Source: Leptodontidium sp. MPI-SDFR-AT-0119 (Eukaryota; Ascomycota; Leotiomycetes; Helotiales; Leptodontidiaceae). Taken from it: DNA of 64,000 nt. The position numbers were made by a program, and so were the translations under genes. The stretch is taken from positions 2,666,001-2,730,000 of the forward strand of contig JAHLEZ010000007.1 in NCBI GenBank assembly GCA_020726505.1, written 5' to 3'. Positions 9,906-20,827 of the stretch are shown in pieces. Numbering within the stretch: the first letter of the stretch is position 1; each line of letters starts with the position of its first letter. The notes below the pieces were generated by a model. That model searched no databases, was not told the DNA's origin, and saw nothing but the letters and a program-made list of their open reading frames with translations.

Positions 9906-11592
9906 TCAACGTTTTCTCCGATTACCCGCCTCCTCGTCCGATTTATGCCCCCCGCTTCCGGCCCGGTCTCGTTCAAAGAGTAAAGTCAGTTGGCTCTTGC
10001 TTTGTGTAAGTGAACTAGTTGAATCAGGAACCGTTGTTGCTTGCACTAGTTGAATTGGCCTCTTGGCAAACACAAACATATCGGTTTTAGATGTGTCTCC
10101 AGAGTTTCGTCCTTTGCCTTTGTCCTTTTGGGAAGTGGAACCAGAGCTGCTCGGTGTGCCAGTCGGAGCAGCACTAACATCTCCCAGATTGACTTTACTA
10201 GTCGCAGCAGTCAAGGTTGGCGCAAGACTTGCTGTACCTTTGGTTTCATGGTTCAGGAGTTGTACGGTATCCAAGCCTTTCTGCTGTACTTTCACATCAG
10301 ACTGTGACCGAAGTGATCTGTGAAGAACCCCGAAACCCTCACTGGTGGCCACCGGGGTGTTCGCCGTTCGGGATTCCTTTTTGACGCGCGAATTGACTTC
10401 TGCTAGGAGCGTTCTCTGCATTTCGATGTCTTCAAGCTCCTCAGCGGTGAGATCGTCGGAACGTACTACTTCATTCTGCAGATTTTCAATTCGGCGAAGT
10501 TGAGTCGATGGACCAGGGCCGTTAGACGAAACGTTTCTCTCTCTGCTTTCTTCTAAAGACGCGGTGTTCACCTCACGAGGCGCACTTGGCTTTCGTGGGG
10601 GGTTACGTTTCGAGCCCGAGGTCTGTAGCGTATTTCGCTTCTTGGATGACTTGGGTCGGTCCGGGGAAGGTGAGAAGTTCTCTTGAAACGGAGATTGCTC
10701 GGAGAAGGTTGGCGGGGCCTTTTCGGAGGATAATTGTACGGTAGCAATAGACTGACCTGCTTCCGATGACGATTGCGATGTTTGGGAGCTCTGGCGCCTG
10801 ACTGTCACATGGCGCTTCTTCCTACTAGCAGCAACGAAGCCCCCTCTCTTCTTGCCGAATGAAGGTGATGATTTCCTGTTAGACTTTGCGTTCTGGGAGT
10901 CTGAAGATGGAGGTTCGATAACGTGCGACTTCGTTTGCCAATTAGTGCTGGCTGAAGACGATAGATCCGCTTCACCCTCAGATTCAGGTGGCGAGATGGA
11001 GCGTGCAGTCGGTCGTGGTCCACTCGAAGATGGACCTCCCGTCTTCTTGAGGATGGGACGTGGCATCGGCGCGAGGATTCTTGATTCTGTAGAAGACGAC
11101 GTAATACATGGCCGGCTTTGGTCTGTTCGATGGAGGACGGGGGTACTTGAAGCTCCAGGTCCACGATAAGCAGTTGTCTTCTAAGATTCCAAAATTTAGT
11201 ACGGCTTGGTTTTTGCGAACGGGCAATTTATACCGATAGTGGGGTTCCTTCATCACGATTTGGAGATCCTCGCAGTGGTACAAAGGTCTGGCCACCCGAT
11301 ATCTGGGCAAATAGTCGTGCAACAGTCGCGCCATTTAGTTCTCTCTTTCGACTACCCCATATGCGCCACCAGTAGTTTTCCAGGCGTTCAGCTGTAGGGT
11401 CGAGAAGACGTCGTTTCGTAGTGGTATAAACTGTTGAGATCAAGTTAATTCCGTCCCGACAAGGGGCTTATCTAATGTACCTTTCCAAAACTTGGTAATA
11501 TCCGCAAGGTCCAATGGCGTATCAATTCTCCCAATGCTTCTTTCAGCCTCTGGTGTGTTAACCACGAAGCCTTTCGGCAGAATCTTCGACAT
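9906..11592 (-). CDS. Disordered protein with areA GATA-like (DUF1752-type) N-terminal domain
   Basis: Three exons, 11481-11592, 11234-11430 and 9906-11180, give 527 codons. Introns of 50 and 53 nt carry good signals; the second has TACTAAAT as branch site. An in-frame TGA directly before the ATG at 11592 supports the start. Residues about 1-100 are compact: LPKGFVVNTPEAER, FWKVYTTTKRRLLD, AERLENYWWRIWGS. The xxRLENxxWRxW pattern resembles the areA GATA-like domain (DUF1752) of fungal nitrogen regulators and phosphatase-associated proteins; this is from memory of the family. From about residue 130 (PRPILKKTGG) it is Ser/Pro/Lys/Arg-rich and probably unstructured and nuclear, with one predicted helix around DLTAEELEDIEMQRTLLAEV. 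There is no GATA zinc finger. Confidence 0.72.
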
Positions 11593-12137
11593 TCACAATG
11601 GCACCAACAGAAACAGTTCTTCCAAGAAGACAGGTTTACAATATCAAAAGAACAAAAAAGATGCGTGGTCGAGGTCTGGGCGTTGGCATGGGAAACGGTT
11701 CTCGTGAGGGTAAGAATTGTTCGATCAATGATGTATCCAGGTCCTTGCATCCCAACTCCAATTAAGTCCGAATCATAAGTAAGAGACTGTGGAAAGGACT
11801 GTCGATAGGACTGCTGACGAAAGCGATGCGGAGGCCTTATAGCTTGCGCATTTCTGAATCATATCTGAAAGATAGTCGATCTGTTGCCCAATTCAGCAAG
11901 CTCAGATTGGCTTGGAACGAAATCCTTGACGCCATGCGGAGACGAACACGGCCCGACGTGCATAATGTGGAATCTAGGTTCTCGGTACTGACTTTGCGGA
12001 TCGGATCTTGGCGTCGTCCAAAACCACCCCTTGCCTTCGGTCCTTGCTTTTGGTCCTTGCTTTTGGTCCTTGCTTTTATGCTCATGATTTCCTCCTGCTT
12101 TTATGCAAGCTCCAGCTGAGCATCTATTTGACATATT
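11593..12137. other. Divergent promoter region
   Basis: About 0.55 kb separates the starts of the leftward DUF1752-type gene and the rightward rhodopsin-domain gene, so it should contain both promoters. A short tandem repeat, ccttgcttttggt, appears three times near 12038-12075. Confidence 0.5.
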
Positions 12138-13608
12138 ATGTCTTCAACCACACAATTTCCCCCGGAGTTCGACATCGATAAAAGTGAAGTCCGACGTGTT
12201 ATTAGTATTCTAATCGTGACGTTCATCTTCACCGCAGTTACCGTTCCTCTCCGCTTCTTCGCCCGGAGGAAACTCAAAACTCCTTTCTTTCTCGACGACT
12301 GGATAATATTAGGTGCTTTGGTATGCTGTGTCTAACAAGTTCTCCTATGGCGATGCTCATTTCTTCAATAGATATTGGCTGCTGGTACCCTGTGGATGTT
12401 TGTCGAATGTATGTGTTTCCTGCACCTCAAACCATGAATCCTGCCCGCCACTAAACACCTACCAAGCCGCATTTACACAAGAACTAGGCCGTCATGTCGA
12501 AATGAACGGTCTCAACGCCCAGATCGATTTTCGCAAGAAGCTTTATTTCGGCGAACTGGTTTCTATTTTGGCAATCGGATCTACCAAGCTCTCGATTCTT
12601 GCTTTCTACTGGAGGACCTTTGGCTTTTCCCGAATAATGCGTATGCTTATTCGAGTCACGGCAGGTGTAGTTGTATGCGGCACAATTAGCTTTGTAAGTT
12701 TCGACCCCGAAGGCGTTGTACCACACCCCTGCAAGCCCTTCTGCATTGAGTACTGTACAACTTCTCTTTTAGTGTGAAAACTAACTCGTTGGTTAGTTTA
12801 TAACGTCAATCTTCCAATGCAGCCCTATTCACAAAGTTTGGGATATCGTTGCGGAAGGCACCTGCATTAACACATACGTATTCTTTCTCGCTAACCCTGC
12901 TTTCAATATCATCACGAACTTCAGCCTCCTAGTTCTACCTCTGCACTCTATCTGGAAGCTGCAAATAACAAAGCCGAAGAAAGTCGAGATATGTTGTCTC
13001 CTTACTCTAGGTGGATTGTGTGTCTCTCCTCACTCTAATTTCATAAATCCAGAGCTCTTCTGTTTGGTCCACATGTCCCCGGCCAACCTACCATCTTCCC
13101 CGCCCATTTTTCTCCAACTCCCTCCAATAAATCAATCTTTCAGAACTAACTTTTGCTTTATAGAATCATCGTCATATCTATTTTGCGGCTCTGTAGCCTC
13201 ATTCACCTAAAGCTCCCCTCCGCCGACGTAACTTGGAATATGGTCTTCCCCGCCATTTGGTTAAGCGTGGAAATACAAGTTGGCATCTTCTGCGCCTGTC
13301 TACCGTTCCTCCGCCAACTATTCATCGAGTACGCCCGAAAGCTTCATAGCGCCGCTCTTGCCATATTTTCGCCTAGGAAGCACAACCGACAGAGTATTCA
13401 CTCTCAAGAGCTAGTGCAGAGCCATGGAAGCTTGGAGCAACTCGAGGGTAAAGGGCCGAAGAAATTTACCACGCATGCATGGGCAGAGAGAGGTCAGAGC
13501 GTAGATGAAGAAAATTGGCCGCAGGAGGTCGATGAAGGAAAGTGGCCAAAGGGGATCATGGTCACGACAGTCATCAAGAGCTGTCGGCAGAGCAATGAGT
13601 ATCCTTAG
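12138..13608 (+). CDS. Fungal rhodopsin-domain (SAT4/PTH11-like) integral membrane protein
   Basis: Five exons, 12138-12320, 12372-12408, 12467-12693, 12797-13017 and 13164-13608, keep one frame and give 370 codons, the usual length for this family. Features in order: PPEFDIDKSE, first helices ending RFFARRKLKTPFFLDDWIIL (a family hallmark), ILAAGTLWMFVE, LYFGELVSILAIGSTKLSIL, FYWRTF, FQCSPIHKVWD, GTCINTYVFF, NIITNFSLLVLPLHSIWKL, and a last helix WNMVFPAIWLSVEIQVGIFCACLPFLR. The tail from about residue 300 is polar and charged. Such proteins have seven predicted helices; most are orphan membrane proteins of unknown ligand. The last intron is longer (146 nt) and has an actaac branch site. All phases agree, so it looks intact. 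Confidence 0.82.
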
Positions 13609-14278
13609 AGTGGGGATTGGAAGGAGGTTCTGCTATATTTCAGGAGTTTAGAAGATATAACCACCACTGTTCTATCATTTTTCTTCAATTTATACGTTCA
13701 ACGTTAGTTAGACATCGTTTGGGCGACCACTGACGGCGTGAAAGAAGAATGAGAAGCAAATACAGCCGTCTTTGGATTCCCTTGTAGGAACATAAATTAA
13801 TTTTTACTCACCTGTCCGAATGTCCCGAATCCCGATATCGTTATCAATACATCCTAGCCAGTAGATACTGCATGTCAGTGTTGAGGCGGCGAAAAAATCC
13901 CAGACGCCGTCCCGATTCTAGGGTCTGGAATCATATTCAAGGGGTACATTATTGCAAGATGCGAGATACTGTTCTCCAAAAGTGTTGTCCAAAGCACGCA
14001 CTACTACTATGGCAAGTCTGTACCGGTGACAAGAGAGTATCGCAAGCTGACGGATCGAACAGCTTACCAGAGACCAAGCGCGAAGCAATTGATTTTGACT
14101 CTCGAGCCTCAGTCCTGTTGCCGTCACAAGATGCAGAGCAGAATGTATGGCGCCAAACCGACCAAAATCATTCATATTCATCAACAGTACCAGGGTTACC
14201 TCCCACGTCTTCAATCTCGTCCCTCAAAGGCCAGTGAACCAGTTCCAACAAAAATCCGCACCTGTGCTTCCACAAATT
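13609..14278. other. Intergenic, no gene recognised
   Basis: Lies between the 3' ends of the convergent rhodopsin-domain and GNAT genes. ORFs of about 100 codons occur on both strands but overlap one another and have no recognisable motif. Confidence 0.4.
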
Positions 14279-14957
14279 TTAGCCACGCTTCACCATAGTG
14301 CTTTGAACATAGAACCCGCCCTGCTTGTACTCCTTCAGATTCACCCTCGCTTCTGCCATCACTTGAAATCCATTCTTCTCGTACAAGCCTTTGCCTTTTG
14401 GAGTGGCCTTTAAAAAGACCCCCCTCTTCTCAAAACTCGCTATCTCCAGGACCTTCTCCAACATCGTAGAGCCAATGCCTTGTCTTTGATATGAAGGCAA
14501 CACACACATAAGATGCACTTCTATGTTCGCATGTTTGTCAGCTGTGTCCCGATTGTCCGCAGGAATAATTGTAGAACTGACTAATATCTTTCTCGTAGTC
14601 ATCACAACGCGCTTCCTGATTCTTGAGGCTTCTCACGAAGCTGAAGTCGGAATAAACAGGAGGTTCCATGGATTGTGTTTGCGGTTTTGGCCCCAGAAAA
14701 AGGATAGCAAAAGCTACAATTTTCTGGGCATCCTTGGAGTCGTCCACAACCGTGATCGTTTTCACCCGATCTTTTTCGGTGAATTTAATCATGGTTTTGC
14801 AATGGTAATCCTCTATTTCCGCGGAACCACCTTTCGGATAGGTAAGGTAATAGAGAGGGTTATCTTCGAAGGCCGAGATTGAGATCTTAGCAAGCTCTTG
14901 GTACTTGACATGATCATCAATGACATCGAAAACTGATGTGCTGTATCCAGCTGTCAT
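14279..14957 (-). CDS. GNAT-family N-acetyltransferase
   Basis: Start ATG at 14957 (MTAGYSTSVFDVIDD). Exon 14582-14957 joins exon 14279-14541 through a 40-nt gap with GT..AG ends; removing it gives a continuous 212-codon frame (KDIT-DKHANIEVHLM). GNAT features: CVLPSYQRQGIGSTML, the acetyl-CoA pyrophosphate-binding motif A, followed by ASFEKRGVFLKATPKGKGLYEKNGF, motif B. The enzyme should transfer acetyl from acetyl-CoA to an amine; the substrate cannot be told. A 40-nt intron is shorter than the others in the window, so a frameshift is an alternative. An upstream in-frame extension to 15116 exists but looks like 5' leader. Confidence 0.75.
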
Positions 14958-16568
14958 TGTTCTAGTCGCAAAAGTCAGAAACAATGTGATAGATGGATAA
15001 GAAGGAGGTGTACAATTATATTTTCTCTCGAGTGTACGCGAGTATTTTACCCAAAGCATGTGGTAAGATAATCTGCGTGGCAGTCCGTAAAGGAACCAGA
15101 GACTTGCCCTCTGCAACAGGTGGCCACAACAGTTCAGACATACTAATCAAGGGTGCATGCATTAGCATTTAGTGAGGCACCTGTTTAAAAATGCGAGTGC
15201 ATTGTTTCAAGAGGATTGCGGCGAGGTACGCATCATACAGGTTAACAACATGCCACTCAGGATGTCACTGCCGAATCATCCTCGACTCGAAAATTCAATA
15301 TCATAATTGCCTTTCTAGTACTAGCTTCATATGTTACTAAGAGCCAATTACATAAATATCCAAGGTTTTCCAGACGACTACCTTTTGAACCTTGTTTTTG
15401 CTGTGGTGCAAAGCTTTCCCTACTTAGGCAATAAACTGAGAACGCAATATATTTCTCGCTACGGTCAATCGACCCCCACCAATGCAGGAGACCTAGATGG
15501 TATGTTGGTGGCTGAACGTTCGCCAACAGTATCCTGCACGCTTTCTGTGCCGTCAATCACATTCCTGTGCGTGGTGAGTTGCATGCAAGCTGCAAGAGCT
15601 TGCGTCCAATATTCCTGAACGCAAGGGATGTTTTTCTTGTTTTTGGCTGGCCCTTCGTACGTCAACAGCAGCACAGGCTGCGAGTGGGCCTGTCATAAGG
15701 CACGCCAAGCACCGCCACAACTTACGAGGCACGGACAGGCGCGAGTGGTCTGCAGCGGTCCGCTCCTCCCCGATGTTCCAGACCAAGAAAGGCGAAGTTC
15801 AGCTGTCACATTTAGATGTGCGCTGGGATCTCCTGGTCCGTGCAGGATAAACGCCAGTGCCACTCAATCAATGCACTAGTTTGTTTGTCCTGGAGGAATG
15901 CAACCGCCATGCCGCGGCCTCTCCGGCGGCGAATTAGGTGGCAGACTTGCGCAAATCTAACAAATCCATAATTATCTCAACACTCAACTGTTTGGTGGTG
16001 TTTAAAAAATTGAGAGACTAAGATCTCTAGCTATTTTGGAAGAAGCATAGAAAGTTTCATGCATTTTTGAAACTCTAAAGTGGAGGAATAAACTATTTCT
16101 CGCCTTCGATTTTGATGTTCTCGCCTATCAAAATCGGCCAGGTAATTCCCCGCCGGAGAGGCCGGCCTCCTTTACAATTAATTGGTTCGTGTTGCCCATT
16201 ACGTAGAGCAGACCTCGAGAGGCAAAACCATAGCCAGGGTAGCTATGCCCGAAGCGAAGGATTAAACAAATGAAGTAGACGAAGGATGAGGTCAAAATCG
16301 CTGTCGCATACCTATGGCTGTCAATGAATTTTGAACACACTAAAATAACGAGTACAACACCACACGCTCTAAATGCTTGAATCGCAGCTCAATTTGCCTC
16401 CCAGTGTCCAGTAATATCAAGACACATGCTTTACAGAAGTCTGTCCTACCGACACAAAGAGTGCCACACTCACTCCATCTCAACCCCAAGGCTTCTGTCC
16501 AATTACAATGGTGCTGTATTTGGTGAGCAGATGGATTGCGAATTTGGGACGGAGGGGAGGAAGCTTTC
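14958..16568. other. Intergenic, no gene recognised
   Basis: About 1.6 kb with short overlapping ORFs only. GC-rich 15600-15900 and AT-richer 15950-16100 alternate. No domain, repeat or RNA gene could be supported. Confidence 0.4.
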
Positions 16569-18238
16569 TTACAAATTTTGATGCACATTTTGCACATTCT
16601 TGAGTTCCCGCCGCACGCCCGCGAGGGCAATCTTTACGCTGTTGGCATTCATACCAAGGGTGCCAATCAAGGGCCGATATGAACGGCCATCTAGCTCCAT
16701 AAGAAGGCGCTCCTGATTGAGCATGCCTAGCTGGTCAGGGCTGTCTGGAGCGCAACCGACTGGAACGGGGATTATGATCTTTTTGACGTTGATGAAGCCG
16801 GCGCCTTCCACCCATTCTTCAAGTCTCCCGCAGATGTCAAAACTCTTCTTGGATTTTTTACCTGCACGGATGATCTCTTTCACCCACCAGCCAAGCATGG
16901 GATCTAGCTTGCCATCGTTGTGTGTTAGATGGATATCATCTTGTGCAAGTTCAATCCACCGGCCTGATTGCTCTGGCAAAGTAAGCATACGTCTGATTCG
17001 AAGTACCGAGGCCATACCTGAATGCTGTGCCTAATAGCCTGGGCCAATTTGTCACGCTCCCCCCTAGGCCACGACCGTGTATATAATCATATCGATGTTG
17101 CTGTTCCTCGTAATCAGGTGAATCGAAATTGTCCAGCTCAAATTCAACATTTGCAGCCAGCCATACCGGCTGCATAGGGCAGATGTCGATGCCAAGTGCA
17201 TTGCAAGAATCGTTGTTGTCGGCGAATTGGCTGGTTTAATTAGCAAATGATTCTCATATGACACGAAGAGTCAAAATACATTGCCCAGGTTCCCGACCCT
17301 GTCCCAATATCAAGAACATTCTGAAGCCTGAATTAGCTGATGGCCTGCTCGCTGTTTCTTGCAACTACTTACGGCTCCCCTGCGAAAGGGTGCGCGACAA
17401 AGTCTGCCTTCATCTGCACTTTTCCATACGTCATGGCTAGGTGGTTAGCTTGTAGGTAAGAAATGGACAAAGGTTTCTCTACCTCAATGCATGGCAATTT
17501 ATTTGCACCTCATCCAGTGGCTCCCAGTTTTCGAGGCCATCCCAGACTAGAAGCAATTGGCTACATGTTGAATCGACGCGGGATTTGGAAACTTACCGTC
17601 CGCATGATACTTCCTGCCATTCTCTTGAACTAATTTGCGGTGGGTATCAGACATTGCGAAAGTGGCCGGAGCGTCGGAATCAGTATAGCATCCAGGATCG
17701 TCGATAGGCTTAGAATCGAGTGTCTCCGAAGAGGATTCGCTGGGAGGGAAACCGCTTTCGAGGGCAAGGAGCGGCACATTCTTGACAACGCTCGAATCCG
17801 TCTGACACCAACCATGGTCTGACTTGATCTTGCCTTCAGTTGTAGCTCCCACACTATCATATACAGGGATAGGGATCCCGTATATTAGGTCCTGCGACTG
17901 CAGGTCACGGCAGTCTTCCGCATGTGTGACATCTCTGTTGCTTGAGAGTCCGGGGTCCTGGAAATCGAGAGGCCTTTCATCATCAGGTGGATTGTCGATG
18001 GAAGAAATCTCCGTGGACGATGATGGAGGAGTCGCAGCTGGCTCGGTATTCAGAAGAGGTTGTACGATCACGCATTTCCACGTCGCTGTGCGGGGGCATT
18101 CGCAGTTTGTTTTGCACTGACCACAGGAATCCCTCTCGTCACATTCAACACTACCCCGTCTGCGGGATAACTAGATCAGCTATAGTTCTATGGAAAGGGG
18201 GGAATGGATTCGTACTTGCAGGTCGTACAGTCAGTCAT
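16569..18238 (-). CDS. LaeA-like SAM-dependent methyltransferase with Cys-rich N-terminus and one frameshift
   Basis: Seven exons: 18216-18238, 17597-18159, 17483-17546, 17373-17436, 17280-17320, 17018-17230 and 16569-16972. Introns are 45-56 nt and phases agree through exon six. The N-terminus has eight Cys within about 36 residues (CTTCK, VECDE, CGQCKTNCEC, WKC), then a disordered acidic/Ser region to about residue 175, then HRKLVQENGRKYHADG, LENWEPLDEVQ, the SAM motif NVLDIGTGSGTWA, QPVWLAANVEFELDNF, FDYIHGR-like YDYIHGRGL, and RWIELAQDD. In the last exon AIRPG and RWIEL are in different frames near 16955-16962 (expected RPGGWIEL), so a net one-base shift is present: pseudogene or sequence error. 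Relatives regulate secondary metabolism; targets unknown. Confidence 0.75.
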
Positions 18239-19951
18239 GACTTTCGGATTGGAGGTACGGCTTTTTTTCTCTTTCGGCAGCCCAGACTTGAGAGCAAGTT
18301 AGATCAGGCTGACTCCAGGAATAGCTTATCCTCACCTCGCTATCAGAATTTGCAGCTCTTTTCTCCGCCATTCTCGATCGTTACAGGAATCAGGAATCAT
18401 GTCATACACAAAACGTGTTCCAGCGAGACAACGTGCTTCTTATGACAGCCCGCTTCTTACCACAACCCCCCAACAAGAAGCAAATCTGTGGGGTTGCAGA
18501 TCCCTTGTATCCGGTCGGCCCGTGTCAAGATCTCAAGTCTTGGCCATGTCTTACTGTAAGGAATGGATCCGCAACGTCGCTCCCACATCAAGGTCCGGGA
18601 GGCGTAGAGGTGCGTCTGGATCTGGTTGCTTCGAATGCGGGGTCCGCTTCAGATCGCACGGGAAAGGGATATATTTCTTATTGCCAGACGCAATTGCCCC
18701 TCCATTTCTGCTCCGACTTGCAAGCTGGACACATTTCTCTTCGAGTCACTTTTCTAAATATGAAACTAATACCTATAGTTACAGGGAGGGCGAGAAATGA
18801 TGAGACAAACTTGATTACCTTCAATACCTTTGGAAGCCACGCCATTCGACGACCTATTTTATCAGCTTGTGTACCCCATCGATAAACAGAATCCTTCCCA
18901 GAAACTGAAACCATCCGATACTCTTCTCCGATCCGAGACTGGTGGGTATGAGGCTTAAGGCAAGGGGCGTGCTGACCGGCAGCAGACACGACATTGGGGG
19001 CCCGATTTGATTATTGACAGAAGTAAAGGCCATGTCTCCTGCGAGGGCATCCTCTAGCTTCGCTGGTCCCGCAGGGATATCGTCAATGTGCACACTGCCA
19101 ACATGAGATGCGATGCTGGGTCATTTTTGTTGGCTTCTCTGCGCCCTGCCCAATCGCTTTGTTCTCAACCCCCTGCCATGTTGTGTAACGTCTGCTCTAT
19201 CGTTCAGCCCGTCATGATCGCACCTATGACAGAACCATCGTCTTCATTTTCACTCGCCTCATTGAGAGATTGCACCAATAATCTATCAGAATTCCCCCTG
19301 GATACCACTGTCACGGTAAATGAGTTGCGGCAGGAGCTGCAACTGCTCATTCCCAAGCATCAGTTTCTGTATATCCAATTCCGGCAAGTGAGACTTCAAA
19401 GAGGCACAGTTTGACATTATCAGTTCCAGCGTAGTCTTAGGAACCGAGTGGTTCCTGGGAGCTGCCAGGCTCCCTGGACCAACCTGTATCTAGCACGATT
19501 GTTTACAGCGTAATCTTAGCACTACGGTTTGGGCCGCGGCTCTCTGCGACCAGGTCACGTGATGTATCTTGGGATCGTAAGGATCTGAGGATCCAGGAGA
19601 TCCAGGAGAACGAAGGTCATATATGAAACCGGCACGTCTGCCATTAGATAGGAGCTTCGTGCTCAACTTCATATAACTACTCAAATTAGAGAGCTTATTC
19701 GGGAATGCTAGAGAGATGTAGAGTAATGATCACAGCAAGAGGAGGCTGTACAAAATACTAGGTAAAATAAAAAAAAGCTGCATTGCCAAGTACTCAGGGT
19801 GCACAGATAGAAAATTTTAGATTATTTATCCCCGTCCAACACCGCGAACGTGTCGTTCAGAACCATCTGTCATACCATGGAAATGCTTCCATTTCCCATC
19901 CATATGTCGCACGTGAGCAGCGCCGCCTTGCTCAGGCTCGGCTCAGGCCTG
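18239..19951. other. Region without a recognised gene
   Basis: ORFs of 100-156 codons overlap on both strands between 18400 and 19415. On the minus strand an ORF at 18678-18989 holds one CPAC pair, but no family is recognised. From about 19430 the sequence becomes repeat-like (ctccctggacc, gatccaggagatccaggag) and leads to the LTR at 19952. Confidence 0.35.
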
Positions 19952-20253
19952 TGTTACGACCTACGATGCGCTTCGTATTCTAACCGACACGGGCTCGTAG
20001 CATCCCTGGCTATGCGACGGCGCTAAGCCTAATAGGGAAGACTAGGTGGCGAGCCTGCGACATGTTGATGCGAATAGCACTCGACTACGCTAGGCCCCAT
20101 TAGGAGGGTCCTTCATGTATTTATACTCGAGCCCTCCCTTACGGAGAGCTCTCCTTCCCTCCTTGTCTTTTCTTCTCGATTCTGAGCGTAGCTTGAGGCC
20201 CAAATACAAAGCTAGAGTCAACTCGCCGTATCAACCTCTTGCCAGCCGTAACA
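19952..20253. mobile_element. Solo LTR A (302 bp) with target duplication GCCTG
   Basis: Starts TGTTACG and ends CGTAACA, perfectly inverted termini. It is flanked by GCCTG on both sides (19947-19951 and 20254-20258), the 5-bp target duplication expected of LTR retrotransposons. A TATA-like tatttata lies near 20118. No internal element is present, so it is a solo LTR left by recombination. Confidence 0.85.
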
Positions 20254-20258
20254 GCCTG

Positions 20259-20552
20259 GCTCACCTTAAGATCAGGTCTGCTCAGGTCTGCTCAGGCTTA
20301 GCGCAGCTAAGAATAGCCTTATTAGAAATTATCAACCTTTAACAAGACGCCTAAGGGGTCCTCTCTACCGAGTAAGGATCTTAAATATATCGCTGTTAAT
20401 ATATAACAATAGATCAAGAGACTTTAGATCTATAAGGATATTTTTGTCAATACCTTTTGAGAATCTTCTCTTACCTTTACAACTTCCTCTTTATCACCCT
20501 TTTTCTTCTTCTTATTTTATCTTGTCTCTTATATTTCTAGTCTCTATATAGC
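20259..20552. other. AT-rich spacer between two solo LTRs
   Basis: Contains the short repeat aggtctgctc in tandem near 20274-20297 and AT-rich sequence from 20380. No gene is seen; it is probably older repeat sequence. Confidence 0.35.
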
Positions 20553-20557
20553 AGGAC

Positions 20558-20793
20558 TGTGACGCTTGCTCTGTAAAGACAGCAATCACGTGTGACAGCG
20601 GCCTCACATATCAATACACGACATATGAAGAAAACAAGAGTTCCTTAGAATCTACAACTACAGAGGAAAGAAGGTAAGGAGAGTAGAGCTCTATATACAA
20701 AAAGGGGGAACGCCATGGGGCCAATTAATCTCGGTAAAGCTCGGTTAGCTGGCATACCGGAAATGAGGCTCTGGGCGCCTCCCAACCGTCACA
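20558..20793. mobile_element. Solo LTR B (236 bp), gypsy family, target duplication AGGAC
   Basis: Starts TGTGACG and ends CGTCACA, flanked by AGGAC at 20553-20557 and 20794-20798. It aligns by eye over its length with the LTR at 60463-60711: both have gtgacgcttgc, a cacgtgt core, cctcacatatcaa, tctacaactacagaggaaag and aaatgaggctct. It is therefore a solo LTR of the same chromodomain Ty3/Gypsy family. Its right end lies 34 bp from the stop codon of the next gene. Confidence 0.88.
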
Positions 20794-20827
20794 AGGACAC
20801 CAAGTCGTACATACTTACCTCATAGTT

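Noticed and set aside
10852..11169. Plus-strand ORF of 105 codons
   Set aside because: Antisense to the spliced DUF1752-type gene.
20115..20342. 75-codon ORF near solo LTR A
   Set aside because: Lies across the LTR boundary, so it is not a gene.
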